DNA of 64,000 bases from JABWCE01 sp964617955. GTDB lineage: Bacteria; Bacteroidota; Bacteroidia; NS11-12g; UBA9320. Shown here piece after piece: positions 18,106 to 26,398 of this stretch. The notes under the pieces were generated by a model. That model saw nothing but the letters and a program-made list of their open reading frames with translations, had not been told where the DNA came from and made no database searches. The stretch is taken from contig CAZTXB010000007.1 in NCBI GenBank assembly GCA_964617955.1, forward strand, positions 62,001 to 126,000, given 5' to 3'. The stretch's first letter is position 1; every line of letters starts with the position of its first letter. Both the position numbers and the translations under genes were made by a program.

Positions 18106-19023
18106 ATGTTTGGTAAATACTTCATAAGTCTTCTACTACTTACCGTATTTTTCTCTTCGTGTACCAAAAAAGAGGAGACCATTAACCTTGTTACAAACAC
18201 TCCAAGAGACTATGACGATGTACCAACGGTTAAAGTAGAAAATTACCTCAATCGCATCTATATCGACTTGCTCGGAAGGGAGCCATTAAACACTGAGAGA
18301 ACAAGAGACATCGATTTTTTGCGAAGTGAGAAGCTGAGTTTTGAGAGCAGAAAAACACTCATCACAAGACTGATGACCGATACCGGGTATGTTGTCGGTG
18401 ACTCCTCCTACAAAAAGGCTTATTACCAGAGAATTTATGAATTAACCAAAGCGCGCTTACTTGAGGGGGCAGGCGACGAAGAATTTTATAGTCTGGTTGG
18501 CAATGCTAAATTTTCATTAAAATCGGCCCGACTCACTGGCGATTCTATTACAGTTTTTGCCGCTTTAATCATTATTGACCGCTGCATGAATGTGGTCAAC
18601 TCCAGAAGGAATTATCAAACAGGCGCTATCAAAATAAGCGACATGTACGCTTACATGCTCGACAATCCGGTTTATGACGTCATCAACATGAATTCCTTAA
18701 ACTTTGTCAATGCATCCTTTGACAATATGTTTTTCCGCTTTCCTACCAAAGCTGAATTTAACATTGCCTATGACATAATTGACAAGGGTAAGGGGGGCAG
18801 TTTATTTGGGGGTTATGCCAGCAATAAGGCCGAATATTGCCAAATGCTCACCCAATCTCTTGAATTCCATGAGAGCATTATTAAATGGGCCTACCTCACT
18901 CTGATTGGGAGAGAGCCAAACACTCAAGAAACCCATAACTTATTGCAGGATTATTTTATTAGCAAAGATTTTCAAAAGGTTCAAACATTAATTTTAATGA
19001 CAGATGAATACGCACATTTCTAA
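18106..19023 (+). CDS. Lipoprotein with two LxGREP motifs
   Basis: A 305-residue predicted lipoprotein: signal peptide with lipobox FSSC and lipidated Cys19. I do not recognise a named family with certainty. Two similar segments are visible, YLNRIYIDLLGREPLNTE near residues 45-62 and WAYLTLIGREPNTQET near 263-278, each at the start of a helical stretch. This motif resembles the DLLGR-P segments of the DUF1549/DUF1553 proteins that accompany DUF1501 proteins in Planctomycetes, and a DUF1501-like gene is two genes downstream. It heads a six-gene same-strand unit; the next gene starts 20 bp before its stop. Confidence 0.65.
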   Translation: MFGKYFISLLLLTVFFSSCTKKEETINLVTNTPRDYDDVPTVKVENYLNRIYIDLLGREPLNTERTRDIDFLRSEKLSFESRKTLITRLMTDTGYVVGDSSYKKAYYQRIYELTKARLLEGAGDEEFYSLVGNAKFSLKSARLTGDSITVFAALIIIDRCMNVVNSRRNYQTGAIKISDMYAYMLDNPVYDVINMNSLNFVNASFDNMFFRFPTKAEFNIAYDIIDKGKGGSLFGGYASNKAEYCQMLTQSLEFHESIIKWAYLTLIGREPNTQETHNLLQDYFISKDFQKVQTLILMTDEYAHF

Positions 19024-19510
19024 ATCGGTTATTTTAGCCATGCTTTGTCTCGCCCTTTTTCAATGTAAAAAGGAATCGGTAATTACCAACCACGAAGTAA
19101 CTCCTGTTCCCAGTTATGGGGACAACCTGAACAAGGACAAGGACAAAACCAATATAGAGTTTCACAGCATACTCACCACCAACCTATTTCAGAAACCCTC
19201 TTCCATTAATGAGCTGGCCAGAACCGACCGGGTTATACAAAGCTGTGGGGATAAAACCCTCATTAACGAAGTGATCATCAGCAATTACATGAATTCGAGC
19301 AATGTTATTTTGCCCTCGCGACAAATGATGATTGACAGCACTGAAAAATTTGTGATTGACACCTATATCCGGTTTTTTATCAGAAGGCCAACCGAAGCCG
19401 AAAAAACATGGTTTATCAACTTTATTAATGCCAACAAATCAAACCCCAGTTTCAGACCGGAATTGGTGTACACTGCATTTGCAGCATCCGATGAGTATAT
19501 GTTTTATTAA
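19004..19510 (+). CDS. Small secreted protein related to the LxGREP lipoprotein
   Basis: A 168-residue protein with an N-terminal hydrophobic signal ending at Cys21 (LFQC, an imperfect lipobox) followed by the KKES spacer usual for lipoproteins. The C-terminal part (VIDTYIRFFIRRPTEAEKTW, then a TAFAASDEYMFY tail) echoes the second half of the preceding protein (IGREPNTQET then LMTDEYAHF), so the two may share a helical domain. Function unknown. It overlaps the upstream gene by 20 bp and lies 19 bp before the DUF1501-like gene. Confidence 0.6.
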   Translation: MNTHISKSVILAMLCLALFQCKKESVITNHEVTPVPSYGDNLNKDKDKTNIEFHSILTTNLFQKPSSINELARTDRVIQSCGDKTLINEVIISNYMNSSNVILPSRQMMIDSTEKFVIDTYIRFFIRRPTEAEKTWFINFINANKSNPSFRPELVYTAFAASDEYMFY

Positions 19511-19529
19511 TGTTATTTGAAGTCAGATT

Positions 19530-20858
19530 ATGAAACGCAGAGAGTTTGTTAAAAAAGCGGCAACACTAACCGCAGGCAGCTTGGTAATGCCCTATATCAT
19601 TCCAGGTGGAAGACTATTCGCCAAAACCAATGCCCCGCTGGCCGATCATGTGGTTTTTGTAATTTTTGGGGGAGGCCTGCGACAGCAAGATTCCATATTG
19701 CAGCGCTACCTGGCCGATAGTCAGGATTTTGCCTCAGAAGGCAATTTATTGCATAATACCCTTGAAGGCGCTGTGCCAACAAGCAAAATTGCCTATGGCG
19801 TAGGCATGGGCGGTACCCAACCCATCCCAAAAATTTTATCCAAAAGTTTGCAAAAACAAGGTACTATTTTTGCCGAGATGCGCGCCATTTCTGGTGGCCA
19901 TTATGGCGGACTCAATTCCTTAATTACCGGAAGTCGTGTTGAAGGACAAGGCCTAAAAGTAAGGCCTGTAAACCCAACCCTCTTTGAATATGCCAGAAAA
20001 TTTGGCGGTTTTAAGGCCACCGATACCTGGTTTATTGGCAACTCCATTGGAAATTCGGTTCCTTTACTCAATTCGAGCAAACACCCGGATTTTGGTTTGC
20101 CCTATGGCGCCAATTTTTTTGCTCCAAACATTACATTTGGAAACGATGGGTACAACACCTTAAAAAATGCAAAAATTTACCACCCTCAGGAAGAGTTGGA
20201 ACCCATGTATAAAATGAAAAACTTCCTTGACAATTCTTTCAACATTAAAAAAGGCGACATGCCCGGGATAAAAAATACCGACGATGAAAGAACTCAAATC
20301 AAGGAATTTATTGCCAATACCTTTCAACGACAAGCTGCCGGTCAGTTACCAATGCCGCCGGTTTCCGGGGGAGATGGTTCAACGATTGGTTATGCCGCCG
20401 AGGTTCTCAGGGTGTTTAAGCCAAAACTCCTCGTTGTGAATATGAGCGGAATTGACGGATGCCACAGCAATTTTACAGGGTATATCCAGGCCATGCACAG
20501 AGCGGATCACGCCATGGGCTTCCTCTGGAATTATATAGAAACACAAATTCCCGAAATGAGCGGCAAAACCATTATGTTGTTTGCGCCTGAATGCGGAAGA
20601 AATAAAGAGCATAATCCTATTTTGGATGCCAACGACTGGTATGGCTATGATCATGGCGACGCCAATTCTCTCAGGGTATTTGGAGGTATGGTTGGACCCA
20701 ATGTTCAAAGCAACCTGATGGTGGGATCCGAAGCAAACCCGGTAGGCAAAGTGACCGATTTTAACCTCACCATTGCTGAAATTTTAGGTTATAAGAGCGA
20801 AGTGCAAACTGCAGGGCTGTATGATTTTGAAGCGCGAAGCCTGTTCGATAGAATTTAA
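19530..20858 (+). CDS. DUF1501-like exported protein
   Basis: A 442-residue protein with a Tat-like N-terminus (MKRREFVKKAATLTAGSLV) and an alkaline-phosphatase-fold body of the DUF1501 type (PF07394). Typical features are FVIFGGGLRQQD near residue 45, GCHSNFTGYIQAMHRADHAM near residue 310, and the late APECGRN...YGYDHGDANS segment, which corresponds to the metal-binding T-E-F-G-R...DHG region of the family. The family's substrate is unknown. Neighbouring lipoproteins and the haem-motif protein suggest they work together at the cell envelope. Confidence 0.75.
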   Translation: MKRREFVKKAATLTAGSLVMPYIIPGGRLFAKTNAPLADHVVFVIFGGGLRQQDSILQRYLADSQDFASEGNLLHNTLEGAVPTSKIAYGVGMGGTQPIPKILSKSLQKQGTIFAEMRAISGGHYGGLNSLITGSRVEGQGLKVRPVNPTLFEYARKFGGFKATDTWFIGNSIGNSVPLLNSSKHPDFGLPYGANFFAPNITFGNDGYNTLKNAKIYHPQEELEPMYKMKNFLDNSFNIKKGDMPGIKNTDDERTQIKEFIANTFQRQAAGQLPMPPVSGGDGSTIGYAAEVLRVFKPKLLVVNMSGIDGCHSNFTGYIQAMHRADHAMGFLWNYIETQIPEMSGKTIMLFAPECGRNKEHNPILDANDWYGYDHGDANSLRVFGGMVGPNVQSNLMVGSEANPVGKVTDFNLTIAEILGYKSEVQTAGLYDFEARSLFDRI

Positions 20859-20874
20859 ATAGATCCGATTATAC

Positions 20875-21855
20875 ATGCCAAAATACAAGTATAATACTTT
20901 CCTTTCACCCTGCCTCGCCTTTCTGGCGATGGTGTATTTTCTCAGTGCTTGCAAAAAAGACAGCACGGAGCAGAGTGCAAATCCTTATGACTCCTGGACA
21001 ACTTCAACCAGAGGAACATCCATTCCAGACATCGCCATCGATCCCAATACCATACAAGGACTGCATAAAAACATTTTTAAACCCACATGTGCCAACAGTG
21101 GATGCCACGATGGCAATTTCGAGCCTGATTTTAGAAGTATCGAAAGTTCATACAACTCTTTGATAGGGAGATTGGTAACCAATACCGACCCCAATCGCAC
21201 TGATATTGTACATCGGGTAGAGCCTGGAGACGCTGATAAAAGCATGCTGCTTCACCGCATCAACACTTTTATTCCCGGAACTCAGGGCCAAATGCCATTG
21301 AGTTTAGAGCCCGATAGCGACTGGCCTTCTAAAAAGTTACAATACCTAAACAACATTAAGCAATGGATAAATGATGGCGCCAAAGACGGATTTGGCAAGA
21401 CCGCTGCCAGCCAGGATTTCAAGCCCCAACCGGCGGGTTTAATTGTTTTTGCCAATGGGTCGTCAGTACCACTGGCTCATTACCCCAATCAACCGGTAGA
21501 ACTTCCTCCGGGCACCACCTCTATCAAAATTATGGTGGCCTATAGCGACGATAAAACTGTCGTGAATGCCTTTGGAAATACTACACTCAACTATTCTTTA
21601 AATCCAAATGCGTATCTCAATGCTGAAAACACCATGACCAAAGAAGGTGCTGCTTACACAGCAAAAGGTTTTTTGGGTGGAATGGTCGACTATTGGCATA
21701 GCATCACTTTGCAATTAAGCGCCATGGGTGTAATGCCCAACGACGTGATTTGGATACGGACTCAAACGACAGATAATGTGAATCCAGTGGTTAACATTCC
21801 GGACGTTAACACTTCTTTTAATATTAAAAAGTATTTCGCCATCCGTATCAAATGA
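20875..21855 (+). CDS. Lipoprotein with CxxxxCH haem-like motif
   Basis: A 326-residue predicted lipoprotein (lipobox LSAC, Cys26). Residues 72-78 read CANSGCH, in the context IFKPTCANSGCHDG, followed by a helical stretch with SLIGRLVTNT, MLLHRI and IKQWINDGAKDGFG. This is the layout of the planctomycete-type cytochrome c domain, but with four residues rather than two between the cysteines, so haem attachment is uncertain. The C-terminal half (from about 180) is beta-rich with no recognised family. Its stop overlaps the next ATG (ATGA). Confidence 0.7.
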   Translation: MPKYKYNTFLSPCLAFLAMVYFLSACKKDSTEQSANPYDSWTTSTRGTSIPDIAIDPNTIQGLHKNIFKPTCANSGCHDGNFEPDFRSIESSYNSLIGRLVTNTDPNRTDIVHRVEPGDADKSMLLHRINTFIPGTQGQMPLSLEPDSDWPSKKLQYLNNIKQWINDGAKDGFGKTAASQDFKPQPAGLIVFANGSSVPLAHYPNQPVELPPGTTSIKIMVAYSDDKTVVNAFGNTTLNYSLNPNAYLNAENTMTKEGAAYTAKGFLGGMVDYWHSITLQLSAMGVMPNDVIWIRTQTTDNVNPVVNIPDVNTSFNIKKYFAIRIK

Positions 21856-22310
21856 GATTTATAAATACACTATATGGTTCACTTCTCATTCTGATCGTAT
21901 GCTTAGCAGGATGCACCACCAAAGAAACGGTAAACGTAATCGGAAACCCCAGTCCGCTCATCCGTTTGGTATCGGTATCCTCTAAGCAATTGAAGCAATT
22001 TAAAGACAGTTTGGTAATTACCCTGGAGTACACCGATGGAGACGGAGATATTGGCGAAACAAATCCCGACATTAATGATTTGGAAATTAAGGACCAACGC
22101 CTCAGTAAGCCCGATTACTATTTCGTAAAACCGCTGTCCCCTCCAAATGCAGGTATAAAAATTAAGGGAATTATTGCCGTTCAAGTCAAAAATACTTTTT
22201 TACTAGGAACCGCCGATAGTGAAATTACTTTGTTTGAAATAAGACTCAGAGACCGTGCCGGTAATTGGAGCAACAGTATAAAAACCGAAGTTATAACCAT
22301 CTTGAAATGA
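21852..22310 (+). CDS. Hypothetical lipoprotein
   Basis: A 152-residue predicted lipoprotein: signal peptide with lipobox LAGC and Cys21. The mature part is beta-rich and contains the acidic TDGDGDIGETNPDIND segment (about residues 56-71), a possible calcium-binding loop; such DGDGDIG loops are common in short Bacteroidota lipoproteins. The end RLRDRAGNWSNSIKTEVITI looks like a final Ig-like strand pair. Function unknown. Both ends overlap neighbours by 4 bp, so it belongs tightly to this operon. Confidence 0.65.
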   Translation: MRFINTLYGSLLILIVCLAGCTTKETVNVIGNPSPLIRLVSVSSKQLKQFKDSLVITLEYTDGDGDIGETNPDINDLEIKDQRLSKPDYYFVKPLSPPNAGIKIKGIIAVQVKNTFLLGTADSEITLFEIRLRDRAGNWSNSIKTEVITILK

Positions 22311-25300
22311 TATCTAGATCCTTACCTATCAAAAACAGATTTTCTGTCGTTGCAGCTTGGATTGTGATGCTTTTTTGCATTGGATTTCAACCCTTAGTTA
22401 ACGCTCAAACCACCACCTACAAAATGAGCAATAAAACGGTGTACGACTGCAGGGCTAAATTAACCGACTCGGAGGACAATACGGTAAACAGCAAATGGTA
22501 TTCAAGCAACGAGGACTATATTTTTAAGGTATGCGTTAGCGGTGCTAGTAGTATTGTGGTAACGTTTAGCGGAGCGTTTGACATAGAATCAAAGACCGAT
22601 TTTTTAAAAATTTACGATGGAAAGGACACTTTTAGTACCCTTCTTAGAACATACCACAATGGCGCAAAGCCATCGGGAAGCATAAGTGGCAGCGACAGCT
22701 GCATGACTTTTTATTTTCACTCTGATAAATTTGTGAATGGAGCCGGATTTGAGTTGAGCTGGAAGGCTAAAATTACCAAAGTAAAACAGCCTACCATTAC
22801 TCCAATCAGCGACCCTACATGCAATTCAAAAACCATAAGGGTGGTTTTAGACCAAAAATTTAATTGCGACTCCATTAAGCCGGCTAACTTTAAATTATCG
22901 GGGACGCTCAGTACAGCGGTTGCCAGTGTAACAGGAATCGGTTGCGATTCAAAAAATTTAAGCAATACCTTCGATGTCACCTTTGCCTCGGGTTTAGATC
23001 AGAGCGGGAATTATGTGCTTGATTTCAACAGTACCTTCAAAGATGCTTGCGACAGTATTTGGAAAATAAACGCCAAGCTCAATTTCAAAATCACCGACTG
23101 TCCTATAAAGGTCGTTCTAAAATCCAATAAAGATACCCTCTGCAAGGGAGCTTGCGCTACCATCACTGCGACGGTGACAGGGGGCAATCCCGCCAATTAC
23201 ACCTACACTTGGCTAAGCGGTGGGCTTACAGGTAAACCGCCGAAAACTGCTTGTCCTACCGTAAGCACAACGTATATTCTTCAGGTTTCGGATGGCGTTT
23301 CGGTTCCTGGCAGTGATACCCTTTTCATTCTGGTTATTGACCCTCCAAAAGCACAAAACGACACCAGTGTTTGCCAGTCGGGAGGGCCGTTTGACTTAAA
23401 GGCAAGTCCTTCTGGTGGAACATGGTCCGGAACAGGAATTACCAACGCTTTAACCGGAACTTTCAGTCCATCGGTTTCAAAAAACGGCACCTTTAATGTG
23501 ACTTATAAGGTAGCCAATTGTACAGATGTGGTAGTGGTCACAGTAAGAGCCATCAATGCAGGCCCTCCAAATGCCTCTTGCCCTGGTAAAGCCCCTTTTA
23601 TGGTATCCAATTTTTCACCAACAGGCGGCACATGGTCGGGACCAAATATAAGCAGCACAGGTTTAATTACACCTCCTACCACTGCAGGTTCCTTTACAGT
23701 AACATATTCATGGAATGGATGTACCTCAAACAAAACCATAAACATCGACGGGATAACTACCAAAAAAATAGATACCCTTTGTCAATCGGTGAGTGCCGAT
23801 ACGTTTAAGTTTACCCCCGTTGGAGGCACATGGACCGGCCCGGGAGTTTCGAATGCAACATTGGGTATCAATTCTCCAAAGAATGCCGGATCAGGCAATA
23901 AACTTTACGTTTACTCTATTAATGGATGCAAGGACACCCTTAAAAGAAACATACAAGGGGTAGATGCGAGGTGGGATGAAATAGCCTGCCCTGATGCCGG
24001 GCAGCGCACTTTGCCTGCGGGCTTACCCGCCGGAGGTTATTGGAGCGGAAAAGGCATCTTTGACAAGGTAAATGGGATTTTTGATGCCGACACTTTTCGA
24101 GTGCCCGGAAAAACTACCAATGCTCAGGTCAATCTCATTTACACATCACCAAATGGTTGTCAGGATGTAAAAATTATGTATCTGCGATACACGAGGTTCT
24201 ATATTGACTCCTTGCTGAAATGCGAATCGGACACCAATTTCTTGTTGCAATATAATTTTGTAAAAAACGATCCTTGGAACATGTACTTCACCGGAAGTTC
24301 AGCGATTTTGGGAACTACGGTTTATGCACAAAAGTTTAGTCCAAAACTGGCCGGTAAAGGCACCTCTCATCAAATTATCGGTGATGCAAACGGCTGCAAG
24401 GACACGCTCATGATTAAAATCTATCCGAGGGCTAACGTTCAAAAAGATACTGCCTTCTGTATAGCCGACGATCCTTTTAAATTATTTAACGGAGAAAAGA
24501 AAGGCACCTTTAGTGGCAAGGGAATCACCAACGGCGTAACGGGGATGTTTAGTCCTGCCCTTGCGGACACAGGCTTGCACAAAATCATTTTTTCCCTTCC
24601 TGGAAAATGCATCGACACCATCAGAATAAGAGTAAACAAACTCCCTGTGGTTTGGTTTTCAGGGTTGCAACCCTATTATTGTTTGAAGGACACGGTAGAC
24701 AATCTCATACTCAACCCTGTCGGGGGAACCCTTACCGGTAATGGGATTACAGGGAGCAGCTTCAACCCATTAAGGGCAGGATCCGGCTTACATACTGTGG
24801 TTTACAAATATGGCATAGGAAAATGTATAAGCCAACAAAGCCGTCAGGTTTTTGTCGCCGATACTTTGAAATTAAATTTGAGCAGCGACAAGGATTCCGT
24901 ATGCGTTGGAACTACCGTGAAAATTACTGCCAAGGCCTCGGGCGGATCCGGCAATTATCAAACAACCTGGAGCAGCGGGCAAACCGACGTGCAATCCATA
25001 TTTGTTCTGGCTAAAAACACCACGCTTTACTCTGTGGTTCTGAAGGATGGGTGCAGCGATTCGGTTGCAAAACAAAAAATTATGTATGTACATCCTTCCA
25101 TGAACAGTAGTTCAGTTACCAGTCCTATTCAATGTTACGGTTTCCCCGGTTTTATTGATTTAAAAATGAAAGGCGCGGGCCCATTCAGTTATACATGGAA
25201 TACCAATCCTGTTCAAAATACTTCAGTGATTACTGCTCCATCCGGCAATACCTACAGGGCTTATGTTACCAATACCCTAACAGGCTGCAAATACGACACC

Positions 25301-25861
25301 AGCATTGAAATACCAGGCTACCCAATTCTAAAAGCCTTCTTTACCTTTTCGCCAAACGGAACGTGCCTTAATAGCCATGATCCAACCCTACAAATTATTA
25401 ACCTAAGCATTGGGGCAACCCAAGGGTACTGGGATTTTGGCGATGGAACCCTCATTCCTTATGACCCAACAGTAAACCCTGCCCATCTTTATGATGGTTT
25501 AAGTGAGTTTTATTATGTAAAGTTGAGAATTAGCAATGTAGGAAATTGCAAGGACAGCATGATCCAAAAAATTTGTGTAAAAGACAATGATGCGTTTGTG
25601 CTTCCGACGGCCTTTTCACCTAACGGCGATGGCATCAATGATATTTTCCGATTCGAAACGGCTGCAATACAAAAATCGCATTTGGCCATTTTTGACCGCT
25701 GGGGCGAGAAAGTATTTGACAGCGAAAATTACAAGGAGGGATGGGACGGTAATTACAAAAACGAACCCTGTCCTGAAGGCGTTTATATCTATTACTTCAC
25801 CTACAAGGCTAAAAAAACCGCCAATAAATTAATCAAAGGTACCTTGTATTTAAAAAGGTAG
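22307..25861 (+). CDS. Large secreted protein: CUB domain, Ig/PKD-like modules, type B T9SS C-terminal domain
   Basis: About 1184 residues from the ATG at 22307, which overlaps the upstream stop (ATGA) and gives the signal peptide ending PLVNAQ. Next comes a CUB-like domain (VVTFSGAFDIESKTDFLKIY, then MTFYFHSDKFVNGAGFELSW), several cysteine-containing beta modules with repeated GGTWSGTGI-type motifs, and a PKD-like domain near the end (GYWDFGDGT). The last about 90 residues are the gliding-motility-associated C-terminal domain: PTAFSPNGDGINDIFR, LAIFDRWGEKVFDS, WDGNYKNEPCPEGVYIYYF. Such type B domains direct T9SS export, often with a PorP/SprF partner. Probably a surface adhesin-like protein; the ligand is unknown. 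Confidence 0.85.
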   Translation: MISRSLPIKNRFSVVAAWIVMLFCIGFQPLVNAQTTTYKMSNKTVYDCRAKLTDSEDNTVNSKWYSSNEDYIFKVCVSGASSIVVTFSGAFDIESKTDFLKIYDGKDTFSTLLRTYHNGAKPSGSISGSDSCMTFYFHSDKFVNGAGFELSWKAKITKVKQPTITPISDPTCNSKTIRVVLDQKFNCDSIKPANFKLSGTLSTAVASVTGIGCDSKNLSNTFDVTFASGLDQSGNYVLDFNSTFKDACDSIWKINAKLNFKITDCPIKVVLKSNKDTLCKGACATITATVTGGNPANYTYTWLSGGLTGKPPKTACPTVSTTYILQVSDGVSVPGSDTLFILVIDPPKAQNDTSVCQSGGPFDLKASPSGGTWSGTGITNALTGTFSPSVSKNGTFNVTYKVANCTDVVVVTVRAINAGPPNASCPGKAPFMVSNFSPTGGTWSGPNISSTGLITPPTTAGSFTVTYSWNGCTSNKTINIDGITTKKIDTLCQSVSADTFKFTPVGGTWTGPGVSNATLGINSPKNAGSGNKLYVYSINGCKDTLKRNIQGVDARWDEIACPDAGQRTLPAGLPAGGYWSGKGIFDKVNGIFDADTFRVPGKTTNAQVNLIYTSPNGCQDVKIMYLRYTRFYIDSLLKCESDTNFLLQYNFVKNDPWNMYFTGSSAILGTTVYAQKFSPKLAGKGTSHQIIGDANGCKDTLMIKIYPRANVQKDTAFCIADDPFKLFNGEKKGTFSGKGITNGVTGMFSPALADTGLHKIIFSLPGKCIDTIRIRVNKLPVVWFSGLQPYYCLKDTVDNLILNPVGGTLTGNGITGSSFNPLRAGSGLHTVVYKYGIGKCISQQSRQVFVADTLKLNLSSDKDSVCVGTTVKITAKASGGSGNYQTTWSSGQTDVQSIFVLAKNTTLYSVVLKDGCSDSVAKQKIMYVHPSMNSSSVTSPIQCYGFPGFIDLKMKGAGPFSYTWNTNPVQNTSVITAPSGNTYRAYVTNTLTGCKYDTSIEIPGYPILKAFFTFSPNGTCLNSHDPTLQIINLSIGATQGYWDFGDGTLIPYDPTVNPAHLYDGLSEFYYVKLRISNVGNCKDSMIQKICVKDNDAFVLPTAFSPNGDGINDIFRFETAAIQKSHLAIFDRWGEKVFDSENYKEGWDGNYKNEPCPEGVYIYYFTYKAKKTANKLIKGTLYLKR

Positions 25862-26398
25862 AACCTTCCAACTATTTTCTATTTTTTTGAGTCAAATAGG
25901 AGACCCAGGAAAGAATAAATTATCTACTGATTTGTTTCTCAGAATAACTTATGGCAATAAAATGCCTTCATGACCGTCCTATGAATTCACATTATCTGTT
26001 CATGCCTTCTCATTTAAGGCCCCACACTTTGTCATTTTTTTTTATTCTTTGAAAAAATTCCTTTGATAAATAATAAAAAATAATAATTTCGCCAAGTTTT
26101 AATTTGCTTTGCCTATAGGAAAACAAATACTTCTATCCCCCATTTTTAAATGAATTTTTGATCCGGAAATGTGAATTTTTTAGGGATGTGTATCGGTTTT
26201 CTAAAGACAATAAAAGTTAGAACAAATACGTAGCGCGCTTTTTGAATTGAGGGTTTGCAGAGGGTGGGTTCATCATTGAATCTCCTGAATTAGCAAAATA
26301 TCCTGGTATAAATGTCGCATTTTAAAATGAAAATGTACTTTTATTAAAACACGCAGATTACAACTTAAAAGTTAAATTAATATCAACATAATAATACT
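25862..26398. other. Intergenic region before the PKD protein
   Basis: A 537-bp AT-rich gap. It probably carries the promoter for the genes at 26399 and 30035, but I could not fix a -33/-7 pair. No palindromic repeat, RNA gene or plausible small ORF was seen. Confidence 0.4.
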
